Positions 33,016 to 41,465 are shown, counted from the stretch's first letter. The stretch is DNA of 64,000 bases from JBAZPT01 sp041645535 (GCA_041645535.1 JBAZPT010000001.1:434001-498000), one strand, 5' to 3'. The notes: generated by a model not told the origin, from the sequence alone. Numbers and translations: made by a program.

Positions 33016-33228
33016 TCACCTCCCTTTTATTGAATTTAACATTTTAAAGATCTCACTAGCCTCATCCTTGCCTATTTTCTGCACGGCGATATTTTGCTGT
33101 GTTAAGCAAAAATCACCGGCTTTTAAGTCTACAATACTTTTCACAACTTGTCGAATCCCAGCTGGATTTTCAATAATTATCGTATCTTTTTTAATTTCAA
33201 TGACTTTTTTAGGAATGGTCAAACACAT
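33016..33228 (-). CDS. hypC: HypC-type hydrogenase maturation chaperone
   Basis: The 70-residue protein starts MCLTIPKKVIEI; the N-terminal Cys2 after Met is the family signature for carrying the iron-cyanide group to the large subunit. The rest (GIRQVVKSIVDLKAGDFCLTQQNIAVQKIGKDEASEI) fits HypC/HupF. The frame extends upstream (..LADKNG), but that stretch is the start-codon hairpin element. HypD, HypE and HypF are not in the window. Confidence 0.9.
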   Translation of the reverse strand: MCLTIPKKVIEIKKDTIIIENPAGIRQVVKSIVDLKAGDFCLTQQNIAVQKIGKDEASEIFKMLNSIKGR

Positions 33229-33411
33229 GCCGTTTTTGTCCGCGAGCTGTGCGAGCGGAAACAAAAATGAGCATCCCGCACTAATTCGCTATTGAAATTT
33301 ATATTTTTAATTAAAACTTAGCCGCAGCCCGCTTCGCCGAATCGAGGCGAGGCGAATTCACAAATATATCTATCCACTACACCTAGACTTTGCTGGAATT
33401 GGTGCTGGGAT
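33229..33411 (-). promoter_or_regulatory. Start-codon hairpin element with terminal repeats, hypC copy
   Basis: In the gene direction: ATCCCAGCACCAATTCC, about 100 bp, GCGAATTAGTGCGGGAT, GCTC, a hairpin with arms TTTTTGT and ACAAAAA enclosing CCGC/GCGG, then CGGC and the hypC ATG. The middle contains a further GC-rich palindrome (33342-33370) absent from the rpsG copy, i.e. a nested insertion. Confidence 0.75.
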
Positions 33412-33422
33412 AACTACATTAT

Positions 33423-34286
33423 TTATATTCTCCCTCCGCTGCCATACAGCGCTATTTTCTTTTTTATGCTTTCCTTGACCGCGTCTCTGGCTTCGCCCAG
33501 AATGCTTCGCAGATCAAAACCTGGCTCGCGGTCGCCCCGAAAAAGACTGCTTAAAGTATTTATAAAAGCCACGCGCGTATTCGTATCCACATTAAAACAG
33601 CTGACGCCTCTTTTAATCGCCTCTTCAGCTTTGCCGTCGTCCCAATCTGAAGCGCCGTGCATAACAATGGGAATATCAATAAGGCTTCTTATCTTCGAAA
33701 GCCTTTCCCAATCCGGCGTTTCTCTTTCTTTGAAAAAATCATGGGCATTGCCGATAGCTACCGCCAGCGCGTCAATCCCTGTTTTCTCGACAAAATCTTT
33801 GGCCTGTTCCGGATCAGTCATATATTTATCCCAATTGGCCTCCCCCATTTTTTGTTCGCTGAGATAGGGCACACTGCCCAATTCACCTTGAATGGAAGCG
33901 CCTTTTTCGTGCGCGAAATCAGCCGCCTTTTTGGTATTGGCTACATTATCAATATAATCTTTGCGCGAACCGTCATACATTACTGAATTGAAACCGATTT
34001 CAATCGCCCGCTCGATTACTTCCAGGCTTTTTCCGTGATCCAGATGGATTCCGATCGGAATTTCCGGAGCATAAAACTCCGCGTCATTTTTTACCAAATG
34101 GAAAATCCCGCGGCCGCCGGCATATTCCATGGTCTTTTCCGTAATCTGGATAATCACCGGAGATTTCATTTCCTGCGCCGCCTCCACAATGGCGCGCGTC
34201 GTTTCCAAATTGACCGTATTAAAAGCCCCGACGGCATAACCGCCCTCTTTAGCTTTAGTCAAAATTTCTTTGACTGATGTAATCAT
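33423..34286 (-). CDS. fba: Fructose-bisphosphate aldolase, class II
   Basis: The 287-residue enzyme splits fructose 1,6-bisphosphate in a zinc-dependent reaction. It has the start SVKEILTKAKEGGYAVGAFN, the metal motif GIHLDHGKS (residue about 78-86), an MYDGSRK phosphate site and a VMHGASD loop. Length matches class II enzymes. It lies just downstream of tpiA in the same direction, giving a small glycolytic group. Confidence 0.96.
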   Translation of the reverse strand: MITSVKEILTKAKEGGYAVGAFNTVNLETTRAIVEAAQEMKSPVIIQITEKTMEYAGGRGIFHLVKNDAEFYAPEIPIGIHLDHGKSLEVIERAIEIGFNSVMYDGSRKDYIDNVANTKKAADFAHEKGASIQGELGSVPYLSEQKMGEANWDKYMTDPEQAKDFVEKTGIDALAVAIGNAHDFFKERETPDWERLSKIRSLIDIPIVMHGASDWDDGKAEEAIKRGVSCFNVDTNTRVAFINTLSSLFRGDREPGFDLRSILGEARDAVKESIKKKIALYGSGGRI

Positions 34287-34338
34287 TGTGTTGTAAATTG
34301 TTGCAAATGTTAAAACTATATTCGCGAATATTGTTTTA

Positions 34339-35139
34339 TCATTCGTGATTATTAGCGTTTATTATTTCCGCTGTTTTTATAAATCCGTGCGGCGCTAAAC
34401 TTTCTCTGCCGATCAGCGCTCCATCCATTCCAGAATCAATGCAAGTTTGTTTTACATTAGCGGGATTAACTGATCCGCCATAAATAATTTTTACTTTTTC
34501 AGCAATTTTTATTCCGAATCTTTCTGCTAAAAACTTTTTTATAAGCAATCTGGCGCTCATAATTTCATTTGTGGCTGGCAAATGATCGGGATTATTAGAA
34601 CTGATAGCCCAAACCGGTTCATAACAAACGCTAACATTATCAATCTTACCTCGATTTACATTTTTAAAACAATTTTTTAATTGCTCCAAAATTATAGCAT
34701 TTATTTCTTGGTTTTTGTTTTCGCCCACACAAAGAATTGGTTTCAAGCCATTTTTTAAAGCAGAAATTAATTTCAAATTTATCTCATGGTTATTCTCGGA
34801 AAGATACCTTCTTCTTTCACTATGCCCCAAAATCACATATTCACAACCCAAGTTTTTGAGCATCACCGGAGAAACTTCGCCGGTATACGACCCTTTTTCC
34901 TCCGGAAACATATCCTGCGCGCCGATTTTTACCTTCTTATTATTCCATTTTTTAAAAGCCTCCAGATGCACAAATGGCGGGCACAAAACAATTTCTGAAT
35001 TCTTTAATTTTCCGCCCCTGGCGGATCCGCCTTTGGAGGATTTACTCCCTAGTTCTTTATCCATCCATACTAAATATCTATCCCGTTCCTGGGGACTCAA
35101 CAAGTTCATCTTTAAGTTGCCTATAATAAGTTTCTGCAT
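34339..35139 (-). CDS. tpiA: Triosephosphate isomerase with a palindrome-encoded insert
   Basis: The 266-residue enzyme interconverts the triose phosphates. Key elements are GNLKMNL at the N-terminus (catalytic Lys), GHSERRR (catalytic His near residue 105), CYEPVWAIS (catalytic Glu near residue 170) and IIYGGSVNPANV. It is about 15 residues longer than usual because of an insert near residue 35 (SKGGSARGGKLK) encoded by a CCGCC/GGCGG palindrome at 35011-35040. The insert falls in an early surface loop and probably does not harm folding. Confidence 0.95.
   Translation of the reverse strand: MQKLIIGNLKMNLLSPQERDRYLVWMDKELGSKSSKGGSARGGKLKNSEIVLCPPFVHLEAFKKWNNKKVKIGAQDMFPEEKGSYTGEVSPVMLKNLGCEYVILGHSERRRYLSENNHEINLKLISALKNGLKPILCVGENKNQEINAIILEQLKNCFKNVNRGKIDNVSVCYEPVWAISSNNPDHLPATNEIMSARLLIKKFLAERFGIKIAEKVKIIYGGSVNPANVKQTCIDSGMDGALIGRESLAPHGFIKTAEIINANNHE
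35011..35040. repeat. Translated palindrome in tpiA
   Basis: TCCGCCCCTGGCGGATCCGCC.. (30 bp, imperfect inverted repeat) lies in frame within tpiA. Related CCGCC/GGCGG motifs occur at 8218, 23995, 52185 and in the 16S leader. Confidence 0.7.
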
Positions 35140-35140
35140 A

Positions 35141-35620
35141 TTAAATTCCTAATGTTAAGGCCAAAACAATTCCTCCCGACACCATCGTCCCTAATAATAG
35201 CAAAGGCAATGATTTACGCAAAGGGACTCCAAAAACAAACGCCGCCAGTGCTCCGGTCATTCCACCGAGAAGCGGAATCGGCGTAGCCGCCAAAATGAAA
35301 ATCGCCCACTCGCCGTATTTTTCCATTTTTCCGTTGGCGCGCTTTCTAGTGTGTTCAAACAGCCAATTGAAAAATTTTTGAAAAAATCCAAACCAGCTTG
35401 ATAACAATTTAGCCACCGGATCCAAAAGCAAAACAATGATTACCATCGCGCCGTATGTTCCCGCCACCGACCAAAACCATGCCCAAAAAGCCGACATTCC
35501 ATAAGCTTTGTAAGCCAAGGGCAAAGCCGCGCGTAGTTCGGTCACCGGAATCATGGCAATCAAAAAAGTCGCCAGCCAGCCGGGAAAATCTTGAAACCAG
35601 GAAAAAATTATTTCATGCAT
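35141..35620 (-). CDS. Small-multidrug-export family membrane protein
   Basis: The 159-residue membrane protein has four or so helices and the family blocks IPVTELRAALPLAYKAYG and AATPIPLLGGMTGALAAFVFG. It corresponds to the COG2426/Sm_multidrug_ex group, whose transport role is assumed rather than shown. Its stop is one base before the tpiA start, and its start is 3 bp from the galT stop, so it is embedded in the tpiA-galT run. Confidence 0.85.
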   Translation of the reverse strand: MHEIIFSWFQDFPGWLATFLIAMIPVTELRAALPLAYKAYGMSAFWAWFWSVAGTYGAMVIIVLLLDPVAKLLSSWFGFFQKFFNWLFEHTRKRANGKMEKYGEWAIFILAATPIPLLGGMTGALAAFVFGVPLRKSLPLLLLGTMVSGGIVLALTLGI

Positions 35621-35623
35621 AAA

Positions 35624-36634
35624 TTAAATATTCCGCAAATATTCCGCCGCCACTTCCGGCTGGATAGTGGAAATTTCAATGCCGGTTGAAAGTTCAAAAC
35701 CCGCCCAAGTGGCCGTGCGCGGCAAAATTTCAATGTGCCAGTGAAAATGCGGATAATCTTTGCCGTCGCAGGGAGAAGTGTGGATATAAAAGTTATAAGC
35801 CGGGTCTCCAAGGGCCTTATAAATTTTACTGATCGAAGTTTGCAATGCTTCCGCCAGTTCTATTTTTTCTGCATTGGTTATTCTTTCAAAATAGGGTTTA
35901 TGTTTTTTCGGCATTATCCAAACTTCAAAAGCGGCTCGCGATGAAAATGGACAGAAGGCCAAAAAATTATCATTTTCAAAAACCACTCTCTTTTTGTGCT
36001 CCATTTCCCATTCTAAAATCGTGCAATACACGCATTTTTTATTGTTCCGGTAATATGTTTCCGCGCCGTCCAACTCACTTTTAATGTAAGGAGAAATAAC
36101 CGGAATCGCCCACAGTTGCGAATGCGGATGGACGGCCGTGGCGCCTGCTTCCTTGCCGTGATTGTGAAAAATATCAATATAGTTGACGCTCTTTTTTCCC
36201 ATCAGTTCGACATATCTGTCCTGATAGGCATCAATTATTTCCGCCACCGCCATTTTGTCGAGTAGCGCGATTTGTTTGTTATGGTCGCGCGTGACAATAA
36301 CCTCGCAATAACCCGTTCCGTCCATCGCGAAATATGGCCCTTCTTCAAAATGTTTTGGAGCGCGAGCGCGAGAAAAGGCCGGATATTTGTTCGGAAAAAC
36401 GCGCAAGCTCCAGTCGCCATCTTCGGTATTATAAATCAAAACATCTTTTTCCTGCCCCGCTTCTTCAGGATGGCACATAAAGCAAACTTTGTTCGGATCA
36501 TCCTCCACTAAAGCCCTTTTGTGCGCCGCAAAATCCTCCGGACGTTTGGCTCTTCCTGTGGCAATCACTACCCAGTCGCCAGCCACCAAATCCTGCCGCA
36601 GTTCAGTTAATTTTTCGTTTGTATTTTTTTCCAA
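35624..36634 (-). CDS. galT: Galactose-1-phosphate uridylyltransferase-like protein
   Basis: The 336-residue HIT-superfamily enzyme carries the GalT catalytic HPHSQLWAIP motif (near residue 167), FMCHPEEAGQEKDVL with zinc-type Cys/His, a second zinc pair (CVYCTILEWE), and HFHWHIEI near the C-terminus. It moves UMP between UDP-glucose and galactose 1-phosphate, though related enzymes act on other sugars or adenylates. A TTG at 36634 gives MEKNTNEKLTELRQDLV; no ATG is available nearby. A variant of the start-codon hairpin lies just upstream. Confidence 0.9.
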   Translation of the reverse strand: MEKNTNEKLTELRQDLVAGDWVVIATGRAKRPEDFAAHKRALVEDDPNKVCFMCHPEEAGQEKDVLIYNTEDGDWSLRVFPNKYPAFSRARAPKHFEEGPYFAMDGTGYCEVIVTRDHNKQIALLDKMAVAEIIDAYQDRYVELMGKKSVNYIDIFHNHGKEAGATAVHPHSQLWAIPVISPYIKSELDGAETYYRNNKKCVYCTILEWEMEHKKRVVFENDNFLAFCPFSSRAAFEVWIMPKKHKPYFERITNAEKIELAEALQTSISKIYKALGDPAYNFYIHTSPCDGKDYPHFHWHIEILPRTATWAGFELSTGIEISTIQPEVAAEYLRNI

Positions 36635-36647
36635 TTTTTTGTTTTTG

Positions 36648-36700
36648 CCAATTTTGTCAAAAAATTATTATTTTTTGCTACAAAATTGAGCACCCCTCAC
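36648..36700 (-). promoter_or_regulatory. Start-codon hairpin element, galT variant
   Basis: In the gene direction: GAGGGGTGCTC, a hairpin with arms AATTTTGT and ACAAAATT plus an inner AAAAAAT/ATTTTTT, then TGGCA. The box and the pairing match the other copies, but the galT start is 14 nt further on and no ATG follows directly. Confidence 0.5.
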
Positions 36701-36822
36701 TTTTCTAATTATTAAACTACAAATTAAGATAAACTGAGACGAAGTTGTTTCCGTGGTACAAACTTAGTATTTCATCCAGACTTTATCGGAAAAGTGTGGG
36801 GTTTTTAATTTATACTGTTTTT

Positions 36823-37581
36823 TTAATTTTGATTTTTCAAATGATATTTCCCTCCCCACAACCTCATCCGCGTTTGGAAAAGATCAATAAGCACTTGCAG
36901 AAATCCGTTCGGGCCAAAAAGGCCGCCGACGGTCGAGCCTTCTTCATTAAGCCAGCGCACCGGCATCTGTTTGATTTTAAAGCCCAGTTTTTTGGCTAAA
37001 ATTATCAGCTCAAAATCAAAACCGAAACGATCCACGACCATACGGCTGGCTACCGCTTGAGCCGCCTTTTCATTGAGCATCTTAAATCCGCATTGCGTGT
37101 CTGGATAACTCCAGAGCCCAAGCACAATTCGGATTGCCCAGTTGCCCATATTTCCCATCAGAATTCTGATTTTCGGCTGCGGAACCTGCACAAACGCGCC
37201 TTCAATATCGCGCGAGCCCATCACTACATCAAAGCCCTTTTCAAATTCCGGCAAAAACGCGTCCAAATGCGTAATGGAAGTTGATCCATCAGCATCCAAA
37301 AATAATCTTATTTCCCCGTTGGACTCCAGCAGCCCCTGGCGCACAACAAATCCTTTGCCGTGATTTTCCTTGTTCTCGATCACGCGCAAATTTTTCACTC
37401 GATCTGAATGCGTTCTGGCAATTTCCGCCGTGGCATCCGGCGATCCATCAGTCACGACCAATACCTCATAGGTGTAGTTTTTGGCGCTTAAAAAATTTTC
37501 TATTTCCAAAAGATTTTCTCCAATGCGCTCGGCTTCGCGATAGGCGGGAATAATTACGGATAAGAACGGCTTTTGTTCCAT
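36823..37581 (-). CDS. Family 2 glycosyltransferase (dolichyl-phosphate mannosyltransferase-like)
   Basis: The product, 252 residues from the chosen ATG, has the GT-A fold start LSVIIPAYREAERIG, LVVTDGSPD, and the metal-binding LFLDADGST (near residue 95). CGFKMLNEKAAQAV fits the polyprenyl-phosphate sugar transferase branch. It probably loads a sugar onto a lipid carrier at the inner membrane. The frame extends 8 codons further up, but MEQKPFLSVIIPAYRE is the family start. It is close behind ruvX. Confidence 0.9.
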   Translation of the reverse strand: MEQKPFLSVIIPAYREAERIGENLLEIENFLSAKNYTYEVLVVTDGSPDATAEIARTHSDRVKNLRVIENKENHGKGFVVRQGLLESNGEIRLFLDADGSTSITHLDAFLPEFEKGFDVVMGSRDIEGAFVQVPQPKIRILMGNMGNWAIRIVLGLWSYPDTQCGFKMLNEKAAQAVASRMVVDRFGFDFELIILAKKLGFKIKQMPVRWLNEEGSTVGGLFGPNGFLQVLIDLFQTRMRLWGGKYHLKNQN

Positions 37582-37607
37582 GATTTTTAATTTAATAGTT
37601 AACAAAA

Positions 37608-38063
37608 TCAGCCAGCTTTGACCTGGCTTAATTGTATCTTATCCAGCCAATCTTGTAAAATTATGCGCGCGGCTTCCCGATCGTCATATTTTTTTATATT
37701 TTTCTCTCCCCTTTCTTTGAGATTATCTTGCGCCATTTTAGTGGTAAACATTTCCTCGTGATACAAAACCGGCACACCGAGTTCTTTTTCAATTTTTTTC
37801 CCAATTTCCTCAATGTTAAAACTTTTTTGCGCCACATTTGAGCCGGCCAGTTTTCCGGATTTGCCAATGATAATTTTTTTGATATTTTCTTTTTCCACAA
37901 TTTTCGCCAGATTTTCCAGCATTTTTTTGTCATTGGCGATATTTTGGTAAATGAAAGCCATTTCCATTTCCATATCCGCCAAAGCTAAGCCGATCTTGGC
38001 AGTTCCAAAATCTATGCCCAAATAATGGCTTATTTTAGGTAAATTCTGGCTATATATTGACAT
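37608..38063 (-). CDS. ruvX: RuvX/YqgF family RNase H-fold nuclease
   Basis: The 151-residue protein has the YqgF pattern: YLGIDFGTAKIGLALAD (first acidic residue, near 16-32), KIIIGKSG, VLYHEEMFTTKMAQ (second acid) and KYDDREAARIILQDWL (third acid). The family acts on rRNA ends (pre-16S) and on branched DNA in different species. The link to 16S processing is interesting here because the 16S leader and trailer form a long stem. The start overlaps a plus-strand promoter. Confidence 0.93.
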   Translation of the reverse strand: MSIYSQNLPKISHYLGIDFGTAKIGLALADMEMEMAFIYQNIANDKKMLENLAKIVEKENIKKIIIGKSGKLAGSNVAQKSFNIEEIGKKIEKELGVPVLYHEEMFTTKMAQDNLKERGEKNIKKYDDREAARIILQDWLDKIQLSQVKAG

Positions 38064-38085
38064 AAGGCTTATTTTATGCTAGACT
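38057..38085 (+). promoter_or_regulatory. Promoter of the 38.1-kb small membrane genes
   Basis: TTGACA (38057-38062), a 17-nt spacer, and TAGACT (38080-38085). It overlaps the start codon of ruvX on the other strand, so the two could interfere. Confidence 0.65.
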
Positions 38086-38156
38086 TATGTATCGTGGCAC
38101 ATTGTGTCAGATAAATAAGCAGCACATTGAAAAATTAAAAAATTGGAGGATATAAA

Positions 38157-38357
38157 ATGATAACAAAGGCGAGGAAAGATGCTTTGCAGATTTGTTTATT
38201 ATCCCTTCTGGCTCTGTTTGTTTTTTTTGTTTTGCCGGAGCCAGTTAATTACAAAGGACCAGCAGCAGAATTTCTTCCTCTGGCAAAGGAATTTATAATT
38301 GCCTGCGGACTTGGAGGAATATTTTATTCTTTTTATCTTTTTTTGAAAGAGAGGTGA
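38157..38357 (+). CDS. Small two-helix membrane protein, unknown
   Basis: The 66-residue product has two hydrophobic segments (residues 10-28 and 42-62) joined by EPVNYKGPAAEFLP. A TTGGAGGAT site lies 6-7 nt before the ATG. It is one of the few plus-strand genes and has its own promoter, a downstream partner and a terminator. No family is recognised; small two-gene membrane units can be toxin-like or stress-related, but there is no direct evidence here. Confidence 0.65.
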   Translation: MITKARKDALQICLLSLLALFVFFVLPEPVNYKGPAAEFLPLAKEFIIACGLGGIFYSFYLFLKER

Positions 38358-38363
38358 AGTAAA

Positions 38364-38477
38364 ATGGCATGCAGTGAAAATGAGGAAAAGGTAGTCGACA
38401 CTGCTGTTGCTTTCTTTTATCTGGTAGGTCTTGTAACAATCTGTATGATGTACAAGTTCGCTACCTTCGTAGAATAA
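38364..38477 (+). CDS. Tiny single-helix membrane protein, unknown
   Basis: A 37-residue frame, MACSENEEKVVDTAVAF.. ending KFATFVE, has one membrane helix (about residues 13-31) and an acidic N-terminus. AGAGGTGAA lies about 6 nt before the ATG. It starts 6 bp after the 66-residue gene, on the same transcript, and a strong terminator follows 28 bp later. No relative can be named. Confidence 0.6.
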   Translation: MACSENEEKVVDTAVAFFYLVGLVTICMMYKFATFVE

Positions 38478-38504
38478 CCGGATTCTGGTATTGATCCAGA
38501 ATCG

Positions 38505-38534
38505 ACCCCGAGGCAACTACTCGGGGGTTTTTTT
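38505..38534 (+). terminator. Terminator of the 38.1-kb small-gene unit
   Basis: CCCCGAG/CTCGGGG around GCAACTA followed by seven T residues. A second hairpin (GATTCTGG/CCAGAATC) precedes it. Confidence 0.9.
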
Positions 38535-38612
38535 GTCAAAATTTTTAATTTTCTTTCTATTACATATTTTACCGGCCGGTGGAAAATGTAATATTATATT
38601 TTTATCTCAACC

Positions 38613-39380
38613 TTATAAAATTGTCAGAACTTCTACTCCCTTTTCCGTTATCAAAATCGTATTTTCGTAGTGAGCCGAAAGACCGCCGTCTTTGGTTTTG
38701 AAAACCCAGCCGTCGCGGCCCAGCATTGTTTCGAATCCGCCGGCGTTCACCATCGGCTCAAGCGCCAGCGCCATACCGGGAGCTAATTTTACATCCTGGT
38801 ATTTTTTATTGTAATAATTCGGAATTTGCGGATCTTCATGCAAGTCTTTCCCCACGCCGTGCCCGACCAAATTGCGCACTACCGAAAAACCATTCTTTTC
38901 AATATATTTTTGCGCGGCTTTGGAATATGCGCTCAACTTTTTTCCCGGACCCATTTTTTTTACGGCTTCCCAAAAAGATTGTTCGGTTATCTGAATTAAC
39001 TTGCGCGCTTGCCTACTACATTCGCCTATGGCGTATGTGCGGGCCATATCCGTATGCAGACCTTTATATTTCATGCCGATATCAACTTTTAAAACATCCC
39101 CTGCCTTCAAAATTTTATCTTTCGCCGGAATGCCGTGGACAACTTCATCGTTTACGGAAGCGCAAATGGTCGCCGGAAATCCCCGCTCGCCGTCGCCGCC
39201 ATAGCCTTTGAATGATGCCGTTCCCCCACCAGCAAAAACAAGCTCTTCGGCAAGCTTGTCTAATCTTTCGGTATTTTTTCCCGGCGCGATTTCCTGGGCG
39301 ATCTTTTCCATAATGCCAGCCAGAATCTTGCCGCCCGCGCGCATGGCTTCTATTTCTTTTGAATTCTTGATGACTATCAT
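38613..39380 (-). CDS. map: Methionine aminopeptidase, type I
   Basis: The 255-residue enzyme removes the N-terminal Met from new proteins. Metal ligands can be read in DVLKVDIGMKYKGLHTDMART (two Asp), LVGHGVGKDLHEDP (His), ALEPMVNAG (Glu) and HYENTILIT (last Glu). It ends the secY-adk-map group. No N-terminal zinc extension is present. A CCGGCCGG-centred inverted repeat (38550-38590) lies beyond the stop and may be its terminator, though the T-run is weak. Confidence 0.97.
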   Translation of the reverse strand: MIVIKNSKEIEAMRAGGKILAGIMEKIAQEIAPGKNTERLDKLAEELVFAGGGTASFKGYGGDGERGFPATICASVNDEVVHGIPAKDKILKAGDVLKVDIGMKYKGLHTDMARTYAIGECSRQARKLIQITEQSFWEAVKKMGPGKKLSAYSKAAQKYIEKNGFSVVRNLVGHGVGKDLHEDPQIPNYYNKKYQDVKLAPGMALALEPMVNAGGFETMLGRDGWVFKTKDGGLSAHYENTILITEKGVEVLTIL

Positions 39381-39384
39381 TTAT

Positions 39385-40032
39385 TTAGACATCTATGTTT
39401 TTTACTATGCCATTAAACACTTTTTCAATCGGTTGCTTGCCGTCTATTTCCACTAGCAATCCTTTTTCTTTGTAATAATTGATAACCGGCACCGTTTCTT
39501 CCTGGAAAATACGCAAACGAATTCCAATGCCTTCCGGCGTGTCATCTTTTCGCTGCGCGATCGGCGCGTCGCAGGCCGGACATTGGTCTTTTTCACTCTG
39601 GACATCCTTGCCCATAATCAGAACTGCTCTGCATTTCTGGCAAATCCATCTTTTGGAAATTCGCGCGGTTGATTCCTCTTCAGAGATATTCACGAAAAAA
39701 ACTTTGTCGATTTTTTTCCCAAACTCCCTTAAAAGAATTTCCAGATATTTTGCCTGCTCCAAATTTCTTGGCGCCCCGTCAAATATTACTCCCTGTTCCC
39801 TTGGCAGCGACGAGAGTTTAAGCCGCAGGACTTTGAACAGAATTTCATCCGAAATGAGCCCTTTGGCCACATTTAAAACATTATAAATTTCCTTTCCCAG
39901 AGGAGTGTCCATTTTGGATAACTCTCTAAGCGTTCCGCCGACATCCAGATGTTCCAGATTGTATTTTTGCGTCAGCATTTCGGCTTGCGTTCCCTTGCCT
40001 GACCCTTGAGGTCCTAAAATTATAATATTCAT
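39385..40032 (-). CDS. adk: Adenylate kinase with zinc lid
   Basis: The 215-residue enzyme balances AMP, ADP and ATP. It has the P-loop GPQGSGKGTQ (residues 7-16), the AMP-site DGAPRN and a lid with four Cys (CQKCRAV and CPACDAP, about 126-152), the zinc-binding form common outside proteobacteria. It lies between secY and map, in the usual order. Confidence 0.96.
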   Translation of the reverse strand: MNIIILGPQGSGKGTQAEMLTQKYNLEHLDVGGTLRELSKMDTPLGKEIYNVLNVAKGLISDEILFKVLRLKLSSLPREQGVIFDGAPRNLEQAKYLEILLREFGKKIDKVFFVNISEEESTARISKRWICQKCRAVLIMGKDVQSEKDQCPACDAPIAQRKDDTPEGIGIRLRIFQEETVPVINYYKEKGLLVEIDGKQPIEKVFNGIVKNIDV

Positions 40033-40107
40033 ATGTTTGCGAATTGTCGCTAATATTAAAAAAATGTATTCGAATAAATTTATTTAAACATTCGCAAATA
40101 TTGGTGA

Positions 40108-41379
40108 CTAGAAGCCTTCATAATCCCTCATCACTAACTGCCCTTCGATTTGTTTGATAGTTTCGATGACTACCGAAACAACAATGAGCAGCCCTGTGCC
40201 GCCGATGCTGATGGATTTCATATTGAAAGCGCCTTGTATGATGAACGGCAAAACCGCGATGGCGCCCAAAAACAGCGCGCCCGACAAAGTGATGCGGTTG
40301 ATGATGCGATAAAGATATTCAGAGGTGGTTTTTCCAGGCCGGATGCCGGGAATATAGCCGCCTTGTTTTTGCAGGCTTTCGGAAATTTTGTGCGGATCAA
40401 AAACTACCGCCGTGTAAAAATAAGTAAAAGCTACCACCAGAATAAAATACAGGATTCCATAAAACCATTGATTCTGGAAAATATTTCCCATCGAGCGGGC
40501 AATGCTCGCTACAGTGGGATTGGCGGCATTGGCTAAAAATCCGGCAATCATCCCGGGAAAAAGCATGATGGACATCGCGAAGATGATCGGAATCACGCCT
40601 GCCTGATTGACGCGCAGCGGCAAATGAGTGGAAGTTCCGCCATACATACGGTTGCCGCGAATTCTTTTGGCATAAGAGACCGGAATATTTCTTTGCCCTT
40701 CAGTCACAATTACCACTCCGGCAATCGCGGCCACCACCAGCACCAGCAAAATTATATAAGTGAAAAATTGCGAAGAATCATAAGTCGCGGAAAGACGGGA
40801 CATAGAACTCGGGAGCTGGGCTACGATGCCGGCGAAAATTATCATAGAAACTCCGTTGCCGATTTTCTTTTCGGTAATCAGCTCGCCCAGCCACATGAGA
40901 AAAATGGTGCCGGCCACCGCGACCACAATAATCGAAGAAATATTGAAAGTATCGAGATTGCCAATGATGTTTTGCGAACGGAAAAGCGAAATCATACCGA
41001 AAGTTTGCATGGCCGCCAGCGGCACCGTAATCCAGCGCGTCCATTGGTTGAATTTCTGCCGTCCCGCCTCGCCCTCTTCCTTGTAAATCTGCTCCAGGCG
41101 TGGAATGATCATCGTAAGCAGCTGCATAATGATGGAAGCGGTGATGTAGGGTCCGACACCCAGCATCACAATGGAAATACTGGAAAGTCCTCCGCCGGAA
41201 AATAGGTTCAAAAGCCCGAACAGCTGGTTGTTGGAAAAAAAGTTTTTCAGCTGTTCCTGATCAACGCCCGGCACGGGAATGTTGGCAATCAATCTGAACA
41301 CGACCAAAAGCGCCAGGATAAAAAATATCTTGTTTCTAAGTTCTTTAACTTTGAAAATTTGGATTAGTTTTTCGAGCAA
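40108..41379 (-). CDS. secY: Preprotein translocase subunit SecY
   Basis: The 423-residue channel protein has ten membrane helices with the plug region (GLLNLFSGGGLSSISIVMLGVGPYITASI) and the cytoplasmic loop AYAKRIRGNRMYGGTSTHLPLRVNQAGVIPIIFA. It forms the Sec channel with SecE (23675). The start is a TTG at 41379. It is separated from rplO by a plus-strand gene, and has its own promoter (41400-41428). Confidence 0.97.
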   Translation of the reverse strand: MLEKLIQIFKVKELRNKIFFILALLVVFRLIANIPVPGVDQEQLKNFFSNNQLFGLLNLFSGGGLSSISIVMLGVGPYITASIIMQLLTMIIPRLEQIYKEEGEAGRQKFNQWTRWITVPLAAMQTFGMISLFRSQNIIGNLDTFNISSIIVVAVAGTIFLMWLGELITEKKIGNGVSMIIFAGIVAQLPSSMSRLSATYDSSQFFTYIILLVLVVAAIAGVVIVTEGQRNIPVSYAKRIRGNRMYGGTSTHLPLRVNQAGVIPIIFAMSIMLFPGMIAGFLANAANPTVASIARSMGNIFQNQWFYGILYFILVVAFTYFYTAVVFDPHKISESLQKQGGYIPGIRPGKTTSEYLYRIINRITLSGALFLGAIAVLPFIIQGAFNMKSISIGGTGLLIVVSVVIETIKQIEGQLVMRDYEGF

Positions 41380-41388
41380 TTTTTTATC

Positions 41389-41417
41389 TTGACAATTTAA
41401 TTATAGTCTGCTACAAT
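41389..41417 (+). promoter_or_regulatory. Promoter of the 41.5-kb plus-strand gene
   Basis: TTGACA (41389-41394), 17-nt spacer, TACAAT (41412-41417). It overlaps the divergent secY promoter, so one polymerase would exclude the other. Confidence 0.75.
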
Positions 41418-41428
41418 TAAGCGTCCAA
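41400..41428 (-). promoter_or_regulatory. Promoter of secY-adk-map
   Basis: TTGGAC (41428-41423), 17-nt spacer, TATAAT (41405-41400) on the minus strand. The predicted start near 41393 is about 15 nt before the secY TTG, so the leader is very short. Confidence 0.65.
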
Positions 41429-41465
41429 TAAATTTTGGATAATTATACATAGGAGGTGTGTCCCA

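Noticed and set aside
33229..33264. N-terminal extension FPLAQLADKNG of HypC (and the similar one on S7)
   Set aside because: The same residues precede two unrelated proteins because the hairpin element is translatable; HypC needs Met-Cys at its N-terminus, which fixes the start downstream.
38550..38590. CCGGCCGG-centred inverted repeat after map as a terminator
   Set aside because: The stem is good but no U-run follows on the minus strand, so I left it only as a comment under map.
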